A DNA stretch of 64,000 bases from Bretschneidera sinensis (GCA_023935145.1 CM043702.1:102675588-102739587), one strand, 5' to 3'. Counted from the first letter of the stretch, positions 13,556-26,398 are shown. Numbers and translations: made by a program. Notes: generated by a model not told the origin, from the sequence alone.

Positions 13556-14450
13556 TTTTTGAATGGTGTTTGCCAGTGCGTGAACAGTTCACACTGTCGC
13601 GTGCACGTGGGACTGTCTAAATCCTAAAACTATTACAACCGCTTAAAACAAAGACTAGTCGCATAGTGGCGCGTGAAATGCACACACCACCATACCTTCG
13701 TTAGAACGCGACTGGTTTGGCTGCGCTCTCTTCATTTCGACGTATGATACTCAATGATGGTATCAGATTTTACTTTCAGGGCACCATTGGGGAGTGTGCT
13801 GCACTCTCTCTTAGGTGCATGAAGGGAAGGCAGTGAATAGTCCCTTCCCTAACCTTCAGCCCAATTTTTTTTCTTTAAACTCCTAAAACTTTCAAGGCCC
13901 TTTTCTCTCTCCACATAAATCCAAAAAAATTAGGTCATATATCGTTAGAAAGCTTGAGAAAATATCTTTCAATCCATATAAATTTTATTTCATACTATTC
14001 AGCATGCATCAACATGTATCCATTCAAAGTTTCGGGTTCTTAATTTAGGGTATGAATTTTCTCTCTCCTCCAAGAGAGTTAACCCACAAACTTTGCAGAT
14101 TTTATCTACATATTATACAACCCACAAACTTTGCATTTTATCTACATATTATACAATACATTAACTTAAAATATGATGCCATTTAGACAAAAAAGATAAC
14201 AAATTACCATATTTTTCCCATTAAACCTTCAAAAAGGGGATTAATTTGGTTCTCGTTACATAGAGAGAGTTAAGGTCTCAAAATTTCTAGATTTAATCTC
14301 TAATATGGTAACTAATTTCACGCAAAAAAGTTATGTCTTAATATGAAGTTTAGAGGAAGTTACCATTTTTTAGTATAAAGCTTGCTAATTTCGGGTTTCG
14401 TTAATTATCATGCATTTTCAAGCATTTAAACATAAGAAATAGCATATATA
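13556..14450. repeat. LTR-like unassigned repeat with a GC-richer block
   Basis: Bases 13565-13850 are richer in GC than their surroundings and include several 'gcgtg'/'cgcgtg' motifs. They are followed by a repeated phrase 'acccacaaactttgca' (near 14090 and 14126) and by AT-rich DNA. The texture suggests part of a long LTR, but I found no partner copy or borders. No gene is visible. Confidence 0.25.
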
Positions 14451-14453
14451 TAT

Positions 14454-14490
14454 GTGTGAGTGTGTGTGTGTGTGTCTGTGTGTCTGTGTC
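14454..14490. repeat. (TG)n microsatellite
   Basis: An interrupted TG repeat with tgtc steps, just before the inverted-end element. Confidence 0.9.
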
Positions 14491-14530
14491 ATTTTACCCA
14501 TAGGAAAATAACTACAAGCTTTGATGCCAA

Positions 14531-14918
14531 TGTAAAACAGTAACGCAATGGTAAAAACGATTATACTGGTTTTGACTCGAAACTTCTTGTACTATGAACT
14601 CCTCTCCAGCTTTCACATCTTCTAACTCGTCCATGGTCATGTGTACGATCACAAAATGGAAAGTACACGAATTTTCACCACCCAAATGCCTTGTCTCACT
14701 CTCAAAAAAAGGGTAATGATTTTCTCTCACTATCGTTTCTCTCTCTACAACATGTGCTATTCTTCTCTTCTTTTTCTGTCTGTATTCTTATTTCCAGTAG
14801 CATTAAGTTGGTTACCAATAACCAACAAAATATATATATGAAAATGAAGAGTTGTGTCTTATTGAGGAGTTGTGTCATTTTAGAATAACTGTGTCTTTTG
14901 CACTTGTATTTAAAAGAC
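14531..14918 (+). repeat. Left terminal inverted repeat
   Basis: This pairs with 17268-17656. A GC-rich 'cccgccc' follows on its inner side, and a similar one sits inside the right copy. Confidence 0.75.
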
Positions 14919-17267
14919 ATAGACCCGCCCACTCGTTGACATAGAATTACTAGAGAATTAATTCTCTCATCATCAAAAGATTAGTAGAGAATCGTTTGTT
15001 TGTACCTTATGAGTCTTGATTGTAAAAGGTCATAAATTTGCATGCTCTATACATGAATGGTTAACATTTAGTGACCTAAGATATATTCTTTTGTGTGATC
15101 CAACTTAGAGTTGTACCATCAATAAATGACTATGTGAAGAGTGTGGTGCTTGATGAAAGAATTCGTTAAATGGTATGATTCGATGCATTGGTGATTGGAA
15201 ACTTCACTTTCTTATATATTTTTCACTTAATGTACTAAATCTGTTTTAGATGGACATTGGATGACCTAGATGATTGTGTAGTTTATGAAGTGCATGGAAT
15301 AAGTTCATTAGTGAGCTTCCGATGCAACTAAGGAAAATCATCTAAGGAAGATCACTGAACCTTATCAAGCTATGGGCTTATGATAAGGAATCTTGATGTG
15401 TCATCAACGATCTTCAAAAAAAGTACAAATATATTGAATATATGTTGTTGATATTGAAAGTTAAATTGTCGCCTATAGTGGTTGTCTTGATAGAAATAGA
15501 CGATGAGTTTCATGAATTCTAGTTCATTCAGATTATGGATCTGAGTAAACTCATAGACAATTAAAAAAGGTAGATTATACCATATATCTCAGGTGTAGCT
15601 AATAAAGATGACTCAAGTATCATAAATAAGATTACAACTATTTATAGTATGTTTCTATAGCATACTTAACAATATCATAATCGTTCCCTATTAAGTAAAA
15701 ATAGTTCTTGCGAGTCATGATTTAGTGTATCTAAGTAAAGATATTGAGGCATGCGCATTCTTTTTGCTATAAGGAGTGAAATGAAAATAGGAATGATTGT
15801 GCATTTTGAGAGTTACTATGGTAAAGCAAGAACTATAAAAGTTTTAAAGCATTTGTTGGTTGAAAGTTAACCCGTTCTGCTTCCATTTATTAGCAACATT
15901 AAATGCTAATTTCTAATACCTCAATGAAGCTAATGGATTGTTATAGATATTTTCACTTAAATGAGATTATAGGTGAGGATCATGGTGATCGCAAATACAT
16001 GCAGACCTGATCATGGTGTTAACCTTTTGGGATTACAATATTGAATTAAAGTTGGCACAAAAAAAGTTAAGATTGTGCAATAAATTTGACATGTTAATAT
16101 TTTAAATAAATTTATAGTGTGAAAATTAGCACACACATATCATGGAATTGGCTTTCATGATAAAAGGCATGTCACCAGGTTAAGGTCGACTCTCTCACAC
16201 AAGCGATCACCTCAGGCACCTTGATAGCGAGTTGAGATGAGACTATATACTTTTTTCATTTAGAGAGTGAGCAAAAATGTATAGTAAATGTTGAAAAAAT
16301 TACTTTGCTTATGTCGCCTTGACTAGGGTCAAGATGAAGTCTGTAAATTATAAATGATAACCTGGCTGGACATGATCATCCCATAATCATGTAAACCTGA
16401 AAAGTTAGCCGGATGCGAGATCTTAATTGGGCACTTCAGAGGAGCAATCAAGTATCTTAAAAACAACGAGCCAATTAAGGACTCGGGTTAAGCGTATGTG
16501 CACATGAAACGTGTAGTTGTGACTAAACTAAGATTTGTACGCTCTTCTTACAAGTGAAGTCCACCATAACATGTAATTCATACTACATATGCTTAATTCG
16601 ACCTAAAAGGGGAGTGAGTAGATGAATCTCTACTTCATCATTGTGTGAGTTCTTTGAGGTTAAGTAAGCCTGAACCAATGCCTTATGTCTCTTTTGACTA
16701 TGTTCTTTAAGGGACATGTCAGTGTTCGCTATTTTAGCATGTTTTCCGAAAGTGATAAGATAATTAGCCTAATGGGACATGTCTAGGAAAGTGGTTGGTT
16801 TGAAATGAAAAGAAACGAGTACAAAAGGAAGATTATTTGGTAACAGATCTTGCATCGGTGATTTATAGCTCAAGCGATTATATCTAAATTTAGGATTTGA
16901 TATACTCATGAACACAAAATGAAAAAGTTTGTTAAGTATAGTTCTGAGCAAAGAGGCTCATGAGAGATTAGAGATACTTGAATCCGATGTGGCCAAAATT
17001 AATTTGGGCATATAGAGACACTGATGTTAAAGTTATTATTTTTCTTAGGGTTGAACCCATTATGTATCCCTAACATATGCATAGTATTGAGCTCCCAATT
17101 ACAGGTGTACTCGCAGGTTGCACGACCCATTTGCTCGTATGAATTTCTCGAAATGAAATTTGGTGTTGAAGGTTCTTTTTCTATCTAGTTGGTCGGTGTT
17201 GAGCCTATCAAGTGCAAGTGGTAGATGTTGGATTTTGGGTCGATTTGGGCTGCCCGACCCGCCCAAT

Positions 17268-17656
17268 ATGTCTTTTGAATACAAGTGCAAAAGATATAAT
17301 TCTTCTAAAATGATACAACTCCTTAACAAGACACAACTCTTCATTTTCATATATATTTAGTTAGTTATTGATAACTAACTTAATGCTACTGGAAATAAGA
17401 ATACATATAGAGAAAGAAGAGAAGAATAGTACATGTTGTAAAGAGAGAAATGGTAGTGAGAAAAAACCATCACCATTTTTCTTGAGAGGGAGACAAGACA
17501 TTTGGGTGGTGGAAATTCGTGTACTTTCCATTTTATGATCGTACACGTGACCATGGATGAGTTAGAATAAGTGAAGACCAGAGAGGAGTCCATAGTACAA
17601 GAAGTTTTGTGTCAAAACTGGTATAATTGTTTTTACCATTGCGTCACTATTTTAAA
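17268..17656 (-). repeat. Right terminal inverted repeat
   Basis: Inverted counterpart of 14531-14918. Differences are scattered single bases plus a few small indels. Confidence 0.75.
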
Positions 17657-17692
17657 GAATTGTTTGATATGAATAAATGGACCTATTTAAAG

Positions 17693-17872
17693 ATTGCAAG
17701 ACCTATTATGTGGAAATCAGTGGATAATATTATGGTACCATAAATTAAGACCAATGATTCACTTAATGGATAAAGTCCATGATTTACTTGAGCCATTAAA
17801 TGAATCATTTGTCTTAATTTGTGATACTATAATATGATCCACCGATTCTCACATAATGGGCTTTACAATTTT
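17693..17872. mobile_element. MITE-like palindromic element
   Basis: The left arm (about 17697-17769) and right arm (about 17793-17866) are inverted copies with a ~23-base loop. For example 'cttaatgga' is opposite 'ccattaaatg', and 'attatgtgg' is opposite 'cacataat'. It has no coding capacity. A ~170-180 bp near-perfect hairpin is typical of MITEs. The superfamily is not assignable, because clear flanking duplications were not found. Confidence 0.6.
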
Positions 17873-17929
17873 CAAATGGGCCTCCATTGCTTTCTTGCGC
17901 ACTCAATCATCATCAAGATTCTATTTTTT

Positions 17930-19097
17930 TTATATACTCCTGTCAAACTTTTCTAAAGAGTTATATTACAATAATCAATAAGAAAACTTGATTTAAAATC
18001 AAAGGAAGTAGTAAGAAGGAGATAAAATTTTATAGCGAGAGATAAAAGAGAAGCGAGGTATGCGAACCACATTTAGAATTATATATCCCAAAATATAATA
18101 AATATTACGACCCATTGAAATAAAAAAAATTGATTCAATCACATTGAATAAGAACCAATCACATAACTCAATTATTTGGTCTTAAGTCCAAAATCATCCA
18201 TCCATGAACGTACATACAATCAAATTGCATATATAAATTTAAATGTAATTTATTCTATTTATGACTTTAATTCCAAGATTGCTCATCCTAATCAAATTAG
18301 GTTTTAAAAAAAATTAATCATATTCCAAATAGGATTTATATTTCTTATTCACTACATTTCATAATTCTAATGTAATAAGGATTTTGGAGTTTCAATTCCT
18401 AATCAAACTCCAATTTTTTAAAATCCCTTTTGATTTCAAATTTTAAAATGATTCTTAATTAATTAAAATTTTTAATTTTAACCTTTTGAATATCAAAATA
18501 AAACCATTAATTTAATTAAAATGAGTTTTACTTTGAAAACTTTGAAATAATTTCAAAAACGTTTCCAAAAAACCGAAAATCTAATTTTCACATCTTGACT
18601 ACCGATGTGCTATTGGACAATCGACTGTCGAAATTTTTTGTCCAATAATTCGTGTTAGGTCTCGATCATAGTTGATTGTCCTAAGGGGCAGTTGAGTATA
18701 CAAATTTCCTGCCTGATTTTTGCATCAGGTCATTGAGGGTACAATCTATTATCAACTCGTGGCAGTCGATTGTCCCTTCGATTTATGTAGATTTTTTTTT
18801 TATGTTTTTCACGTGAATTTCCTCCCCAAAAATATTTTCTTTTGATCCAAAATTACATTTTGATCAATTATTTTTTTATTATCACTTTCTATTGATTTAG
18901 TGCGCTTGAAAATAATCTAAAATAATTTTATTATCGATAAAAAAATTCAAAAACTCTTTCTTGAATTCTTTTAACCTAAAGTTACATAAACCCAAATAAA
19001 AATTTTAGATTATGAATATACAATCTATAGAATTTGAAGATCAAATATCTTATAGTCATAACAATAAACTACCATGTTCTACATAAATTATAAGGAT
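17930..19097 (-). repeat. Leader of a minus-strand LTR retrotransposon
   Basis: This is similar in inverted orientation to 1-1025. It lies on the internal side of the primer-binding site at 19098-19110, so it is the untranslated leader. It is truncated at the left: no gag-pol follows. No gene is visible. It contains a repeated 'acaatcgactgtc'-like phrase around 18615-18770. Confidence 0.5.
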
Positions 19098-19110
19098 GGC
19101 TCTGATACAA
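19098..19110 (-). other. Primer-binding site of a minus-strand LTR element
   Basis: The reverse complement reads TTGTATCAGAGCC, which differs by one base from TGGTATCAGAGCC, the initiator-Met primer site. It sits 2 bases from the LTR edge at 19113. Confidence 0.6.
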
Positions 19111-19112
19111 CT

Positions 19113-20955
19113 TGAAGGATATCAATCTAGAAAATGCGATGGAAATTTAAAATTTTTCATCGATTCCATAAACCTTAATCATCTTATGATTCACATAGAA
19201 CATATGAACATACAAGGAAAGAATTGTTACCTTTGATTTTTAGTGCTCTTGATCTCATTTGCATGATTCCAATAGCGTCACTGAAGTCCTTCCGTTCTTA
19301 GACCACAACAATCACAAAACTATGTAATCTCTAAGGTTTAGTCCACACTGCGTAAATCTTGAATTAAGATTTCTCTCTAAATTTTGTTCTCTCTTTTGGG
19401 AGGAAGAAGAACCAAAATCTCTAGGAGAAACTTATGTGTAAAATTTTGTGCTAGTAAAAAACTGCACACTAATAAACTATTTATAGTGTAGGGTTTCTTA
19501 TAATTAACTATTAATTATAAACTAAACCCATGTAGTTGTATCTTAATTACACATTGCCCTATTGTGTGTAACCCTTTAGGTTCAAACTAATCTCGTTGTT
19601 GGCCAAAACTTTTTATATAATTTCAATTGCCTTTCCAACTAATTAGAACTCCTTCTAATTTATTTTGAATCAAAACCTCTTTTGATTATCCCTTTTATGA
19701 GAATTAATTAATTTTGCATAAATTAATTCTCAAGGCTTCTACAAGTATTAATGACTCCTAACAGCATTTCATAACTACCATGATAGTATGAATTTGGTTA
19801 TGAAACCTTGAACCTTTCTGTTATCACCTACTGTGAAATTCAATCCTTCCATTATCCAATGTCCTAATTAAGTTAATTAAGGTATGAAATTACTTTCAAA
19901 TCTTAGCATTAATTATGCGTGTCTAGATCTCAAGAATATAATTTTAATGGTGAAATTAGAAACTCATTTCTAATTCTCACCTTGCCTTGTCTAAGGAACT
20001 TCCGAATTATATCTTAGTACATCATAAAGGATATTCTCTCATTTTGCTTAAGAGTGATAAATCTCTTATTGTAAACTCAAATATCCCTATATGAAACACA
20101 TTATTCCCAATTACTACTTACTAGTCATCCTTGAATTGAACCATATTAAATAGAATCAAAGTATAATAAGTCACGGCTTTAGCATATCAATCCCAAACAT
20201 AAATGTTTTTTCCAAGTATGGTTCTCTTTCTCAAGACATAGTGTGTTTATGCTTTGAAAATAGCCAAGGTTTACTGAATTATCGTACAACGAAACAACAG
20301 TTTTAATAATATAGCTTTTTGTATTCATCTTGGCAATATTTTTGCATTTATCTAGCAAAGTTAGGTTTGTGTCCCTCTTGCTTTTGATTGTAATTTTTTT
20401 CATCTTATTAATAAATCCAGAAGGGATCCATACCAAACCCCCTCCACCATAATAAGGCTTATAAAAAAAGTGTAATAAGTCGCATACAAGGTAACCATTG
20501 TGCATTAGGTCTAAGGATAACATTCATAAGTGTAACGTAATAACTACTTATTGACAAGAAAGTAAAAATTCATGTAGATTTTCTTAATTCGAGTCATGTT
20601 TAGTGCACTCATTCTCCAATGAGCACTAACATACTTGTTTTAGTGTCTGCCACACAAGTGACAAGATCAATCCCCTTTTCAATTGAGCAAACATAGTATG
20701 TACCTAGATTACTAACATTCAATTAGTATCCTACGACCAAGAACATCTAAGAATAAATCTTTCAAGAAGATTAGGTCTCATAATCCTTTCTCTATTGCTC
20801 TTATTCTATATACTTAATCATGATAATGTAATTTAACAACTACTCATGATAAATAAAACTTTCCATTACTTATGATAATAGTTTGAATAAAATTGTTTTA
20901 TAAATAATATGATAAGACATCAAATGTCATTGGCTTGTAGGACATACTATTAACA
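19113..20955 (-). repeat. 5' LTR of a minus-strand LTR retrotransposon
   Basis: On the minus strand it begins TGTTAATAGTATGTCC and ends CCTTCA, followed after 2 bases by the primer-binding site. Its length is about 1.84 kb. The open frame of 114 codons at 20179-20523 lies within it and looks like chance. I have no second LTR in the window, so the outer border is supported only by the TG terminus. Confidence 0.5.
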
Positions 20956-23205
20956 TATCCTACCAAGTGTTCTTAGCAATCTTGGAGTTCCACACTTGGT
21001 ATTTTGGACTAAAATCCTACTAAGCATTTTTGGTGATTTTGGTGCTCCTGACTTAGATTTTGATTTTAAAAATCATCCAATTTATTTTGTTGAGGTCATT
21101 TACAATTGTAGTTAACAGCAGTCCCATAGTTTAGAACACCTTAAAAAATAAAAAATATTTACTAAAAAATATTTGTATCTATCATAGCTTGATAGTCTCG
21201 AAATTTCTTTTTTTGAGTATATCACATGGTTAAGTGATTTTGCATAGTATTAACAATAGATAGCAATTTTATTTTGCAAAAAAAATGAAACTACAATGAA
21301 TCTAGGCTCAAAGTGTAAAGAGATATAGTTTAGATTCGAATTTAAGGTGTGAGTAGTGGTAGCTTGAATTTTGGGTCGCATTTGGAGTCTTTTAATGAAG
21401 AAATAATGCTTTCTTCATTGACCATTAGTCGGAAACTCACTCAAATAAGCAAAAATTTGAAATTCTAAGTCCGGATTTGGAAAGAGTACACTGAAAAATC
21501 TTAAGAATTGGTATAAAATCGAGCCTAGAATAACTAAATTAATTGGTTAAAACGTTGAACCGGGTGGTTAACTCTAGTTGAATCGGCTAATGTGGCACTT
21601 AGTGGGTGCTAACATGGTGAAGATGTGGCACTGAGGTAACAATTACGTGGAAGTTAGGTGGCTATGGGATGATAATGAGGTGAAGATGGTGTGTCAATGA
21701 CTTGGTGATGATGTGGCATTTGGTGGGTCCTATATGGTGTTTACATGGCATTTAGTTGGCCCATCTGTGGTTGACGTGTCAGTCACATTAACATTGATTG
21801 GTTACTAATGTTTGTGTTGATTAGGAGTTGTGTTTTACTAACTTGATGCTAACATTAGCATTGACTGTGTTGAACTTAGCGATGACGTCGTTAACGTCCG
21901 CATTTTCTACTTGTAAATTTGATACTAAATGTATGTTTTTCCAGTGAAACTTCGATGACATGCTGGAAGATTTTTTTTAAGTCTGTTCACTGTGAAAAGT
22001 TGCAAAATTTGTAGATCAAAGGCCGATGAACGTGATGGTGCAGCCGATTTTCGCCATTAAACACCGGATCATCGTAGATATAATGGTAAATGTTCCATTT
22101 TTTAGAAAACATTGGTGATGAAGTTGGCTATTTTTTTTTTATGTTTGATCACCATGGAATTTCCTTGATATGTAGATTCAATATTGGAAATGCTCATGAT
22201 GTGGTATGTTTCAACCTTTGACTATTAGAATCTCATAGATCAAAGAAGAAATAACCGGTTTTCTGACAGACTTTGTGGCAGCACTTAGAGAACTTTCTAG
22301 TAGTCTTTGCCCATAAACTTTCTAGTCTCATAGATCTCGATGCAATAAGTTTGGTGGTATCTTCCGTTTACGTTGTTGACTGCTAGAATCTCGTAGATCG
22401 AAGCCAAATGTTTGCTTTTCCAACGGTGCGTGGACAGTGCTCCCATCCATTCATCGTTAAAATTTAATTGAAGGCTAGTCTTAGCGCGTCGAGAACTTCT
22501 ACCTTGGTGGAGCAAGTCATTTTTATGTCGAAGTTGATGAATTGAGACCTAATAAAAATTATTTAAATCTTTTTTATTCCATATTTTTTGCATCATTATT
22601 TTTCTTAGATTTGATGTTTGTGCTAGTGGTATATCCATTGCTCATCTTAAACAACATCTTCAAATAATTTTTTTTGTTAATTCCCATAGACGGTGGCGTT
22701 CTATTGATGTTGAAAATCTGCCAAACGAGCTTACAAATCCCATGCACATGAGAACACATAAACTAGACAACCTCTTGGAGGTTGGGTCTTTAGGGAGGAC
22801 TTTCCGAAGCTCAAGTCAGTATTCTTAGAGTGAAAGAATTTGAGAGAGTTAGAGAGTTATGGGAGATATACTTTTGCGAGTGGGAGACCTTTTTTATATG
22901 TGGTGGGTACCTATGATTTTAGAAGTGATTTGTTCCCCCTTTAGGTGCCACATGTCATCACGTGGTTGGACAATGTATGAGTTATAAAATTAATTATTGG
23001 TGCTTAATGATTGTCACTTGTCGATCTCTAATTGGCCGATATATTTTTGGCTACAACAATAATTATAGCTACTCTAGCGATAAAATGCTTGTTCATCTAT
23101 ATATAGTGTTGATGCTGAAAATAGATTGGGTCTGTCCGAGTCGGTTACTGGAGTTGAGTTTGATTTGGTTCACTTGGACATATACGGATTTGGCTTGGTA
23201 TAGTA
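20956..23205. other. Non-genic repeat DNA
   Basis: No gene is visible. Bases 21595-21800 contain degenerate reiterations of 'gatgtggcatttggtgg'. Two phrases, 'gaatctcatagatcaaag' near 22228 and 'gaatctcgtagatcgaag' near 22387, show internal duplication. The origin is unassigned. Confidence 0.35.
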
Positions 23206-23446
23206 TGAACTAGATCTGAGGTACCTGAAAAGGAAGCTAACTTGGAGTGTTTTACTCCTGGGAGGGCCCTTTGATACTTAAGTCAGAGTAGGAGGTGAGA
23301 AGAGCAAAATAATATAAAATGGTTATAAATGAATTATTATTAAGGGCCCCCTATTTATAAGGCTTAAGTGAAGTCAATATTACCATTTTACCTTTGTAAT
23401 TAACCAGTGTCACCCTTTGGTAAAAGTGTATATTTGACCCATATCA
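23206..23446 (+). repeat. Left direct repeat (LTR-like)
   Basis: It shares with 25637-25861 the blocks around 'atttataaggcttaagtgaa', 'tgataggagagtatatttga' type and 'ggttatgaatgaatta' type, with many substitutions. Confidence 0.6.
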
Positions 23447-23529
23447 TATGCCCCACTTCTTTAGAGTTGGGTAAAGTCTAAAGGAGTAGAGGAATAAATT
23501 TTTGAATGCTTTGCAATTGGTGCAATTCC

Positions 23530-24110
23530 AAATGATCCAGCTTAGTCTCTAGCCTTAATGGGTCCGAGGTGGCTTTTGTCTAAGCTCACCCAGCTCGATC
23601 CTCGGCGTTCTTGGCCTTGGGCTCTGACAACCCACCTCGGACTTTGGCTAGGATGGGTCCGAGGTGGTCTTTGATTTGAGTGACCTACTTCTTACTTCGG
23701 CCTCATTTGGTCTAAGGTGGTCTTTCACCGGGGCTACCCACCTCGGACTTCGGACCTAAAGGTTTTGAAGTGGTTTTGAGTTTAGCTCACCCACCTTAGA
23801 CCTCAAACCTAAAGGGTCCAAGGTGGTTTAGAGTTTGGCTCACCCAGCTCGAACTTCAGACCTGAAAGATCTGAGGAGTTTGGCTTACCCACCTCAAACC
23901 TAAAAGTTCCAAGATGGTTTGGAACTCGGCTCATTCACTTCGGACCTCAGACTTGAAGGGTCCGAGGTGGTTTGGAATTTGGCTCACCCACCTTAGACCT
24001 TTGACCTAAAGCGTCCGAGGTGGTTTGGAGCTTGTCTCCCTACCTCAGACCTTGAACCTAAAGAGGGTCTAGGTGGTTTGAGTTTGGTACTTCTATCTTA
24101 GTCTTCGGAC
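23530..24110 (+). repeat. Degenerate tandem array, unit ~75 bp
   Basis: The repeated unit reads roughly 'gggtccgaggtggtttggag' then 'tttggctcacccacctcgga' then 'cttcggacctaaa'. About seven units follow one another. The most regular ones lie at 23750-24060. There is no good open frame through it. Confidence 0.75.
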
Positions 24111-24584
24111 CTGCACGAAAATGGACACCTACCTCGACCCTCGGCTTGTTTTGGTACGAGGACAAAGGTGCTTGTTCACTTGTTTTTTTAAGTCTTCTAT
24201 CACTTGTATTAATTGTGATGTGACCTTTACATTACCCGAGAAGTCTTTTGCACTTTGTAAGTCTTCTGTTACACTGTTCTATGTGTCTTTCACATTTTTT
24301 GAGACAATTAAAATTACATATAAGGGGGTAGAGGTGCCTTAACTCTCACAACCTTCATTTTCTCAATCCTTAAAAGCCCAAAGCCCACCTTGGCCTCGTC
24401 CTCCCTTGTTCAGCCCTTGTCTCTATCCAGCTCATCCTCATCTTAATTTAGTTCGTCATTAGTCACTCTAACTCATCTTTGTCCTAATTAGAGCTCAGCT
24501 TTGGTTGGTATCCTCTTCGACCCAATTGTTAATTTTTTTCTCTTATTTTCAATAAAAGCTTTGTTTCATCCCTTTTTTTTATTA

Positions 24585-25300
24585 ATGTTTGGTAATTCTA
24601 ATGAGGGTGGAGAGCCGCATCGCCTCTCTGATACTAAGGTATCCTTTTCTAAGAGGACCTCATATAGTGGAGGTCTGAGTCATGGTTCTAAAGAGGACTA
24701 TGTAGATTTTAATTTAGAAATTGGTGCCAATGCCCCTGTTGTGGAAGAGGTATGCATTGAAATGTCACGGGACCACGACCACTTACATTATGATGCTGAG
24801 TTGTATATGTGCACTATCTCTTTAAAGTATTTTTCTAATTTTTGTTTGTAAGTACTACATTCGTTGTGATTTTGGGATTGAACTTCATACCTCTAAGGAA
24901 AGGGCATGTAGCCCAATCCGTGGGGGGTCGTCTTACGAAATGTGCTTCTATGAATATTTCTTCAAGGGTGGGTATTGCCTTCCTATGGATCCAGAGGTAG
25001 CCCAGGTTTTTAACTTTTTCAGGTTGATTATTAGTTTCTTCATTTGTAATAGAAAGTATGGTAGGAATGTACCATTCTTTATGAATTTGTTTAAGAGACT
25101 TTGCATCATTAAGAAGCTTAATGACACCGGTTGGTACACATTATCTCCGAGGGTTGAGTGGAAGATAGTGATTGAAAACCCGTTGTCTATCCACGGATAG
25201 AAGACGAGGTATTTTTTTGTTCATCATGAGGAGCCTTTCTCTATTAGGACATACTGGAAATATGACATTTTTTATTCAGAGGGATGTTCCTCTAATGACT
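24585..25300 (+). pseudogene. Broken gag-like ORF, 'putative gypsy type transposon' family
   Basis: The frame starts at the ATG at 24585 and runs to a stop at 24849. A shifted frame picks up at about 24856 and runs through 25197, with further similarity to about 25300. Family-like features are 'YMCTISLKYFSNFC', 'KERACSP', 'GGYCLPM', 'GWYTLSPR' and a final 'YWKYDIFYSEG'. These fit the plant protein family annotated as putative gypsy-type transposon (Transposase_28). The function of that family is not known with certainty. It carries one frameshift and at least one stop, so it is a pseudogene. Recognition is from memory of the family pattern. Confidence 0.5.
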
Positions 25301-25636
25301 AAAGCCGAGGAAAATCTGATCAACACTATATAACCTTATTTATACCTCCGAGTTATTGAAAGAGGATGTCCCCGTTAATTATGGTCTGAGCTAGGCTACT
25401 CCTGGTAGTTACTTTGTACTTGGAAAAATTTTGTCTTTGGTTTTTCTAGTTACTATAAAGTTTGATTTCCTTATCTTTAGTCTTTGACATGTCTCCTTCT
25501 TTTTGTAGGGATGGTTGCTGATAGGAATTGCCTTCTTCGCTTGGTGGCTTCGAAGTATGGAAAGTCTTCTACTGCCAACCTTTAGTTAGGTTTAGAGGCT
25601 TCTTATCCCTCTCTTCCTCCCTGGGCTAGTCTGGTA

Positions 25637-25861
25637 TGAGCTAGATCCGAAGTATCTGAAAATGAAGTCGATCTAGAGTATTTTACTCTGGAAAGAACCT
25701 TTCGATACTTAAATTAGAGTAAACTAGTGAAAATTGGTTATGAATGAATTACTGTTAAGAGGTCTTTATTTATAGAGCTTGAGTGAAGTCAAGATTACTG
25801 TTTTACCCTTATAATAAACAAGCATCACTCTCTGATAGGAGAGTATATTTGATCGACATCA
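25637..25861 (+). repeat. Right direct repeat (LTR-like)
   Basis: Counterpart of 23206-23446. Confidence 0.6.
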
Positions 25862-26256
25862 TATAGAACTATTTTTAATTTTTTGAAAATCTTCCTATGT
25901 CAAAACTGTTTGGTTTGAAAAAAAAAGCTTGGAAGAAATTTCTGCAATCTTTAAAATTCTCCGAAAGTAATTTTCTAAGATATAACTTTGTCAGGTGTTC
26001 CTTTTCTTTTGCCTTTCAAAATAAAAGATCAAAAGAAAACAAACAAATATAAATCATATGCACTGGCCTAAAAACTAGGACGTTACAATTATAATATATT
26101 TTTATATTTAATATTTTCTGTACATTAGCACGATATCCCTAGTATTTTTTGTAAATTAGAGCTCTGCTCATCCGTCATCGTTCCTCCAAAAAATGTCTTT
26201 TTAAATTCTTTAAAACAAAATAGTCCAATCATCACGGGAGTCGACGACTCCCTACC

Positions 26257-26362
26257 ATGAACCCGACCGTACCATGTGCTTTCTCATTTCACCTGAGAAG
26301 GGGGAGAGTAGACAGCTTGGCGTGCCACGTGCCATCTTTTGACATTCAACCAAATTGGCATC

Positions 26363-26398
<36 letters not shown>

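Larger units (their letters stand above)
14531..17656. mobile_element. 3.1-kb element with ~388-bp terminal inverted repeats
   Basis: Bases 14531-14918 and 17268-17656 are long inverted copies of each other, similar over their whole length by eye. The outer ends share acgcaatggtaaaaac (left) against its complement near 17626-17641. Both copies keep 'tacacgaatttccaccaccc'-type blocks and an inner end at 'aaaagacat'. The 2.35-kb interior has no intact gene. Long inverted ends fit a MULE-type or foldback DNA element. Two solo LTRs of one family in opposite directions is the main alternative. I could not fix a target duplication: the flanks share only 'tttgat'. Confidence 0.6.
23206..25861 (+). 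mobile_element. Small element bounded by ~230-bp direct repeats
   Basis: The two ends, 23206-23446 and 25637-25861, are direct copies running from 'tgaactagatc'/'tgagctagatc' to 'atatca'/'acatca'. Between them are a tandem array (23530-24110) and a broken gag-like frame (24585-25300). This is the layout of a short, non-autonomous LTR element. However, I saw no clear primer site, and the immediate flanks (TAGTA and TATAG) do not match as a target duplication. A segmental duplication is the alternative. Confidence 0.5.

Noticed and set aside
22962..23213. 83-codon open frame at 22962-23213
   Set aside because: It has no recognisable domain, is AT-biased, and ends in the left direct repeat at 23206. 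It is probably chance.
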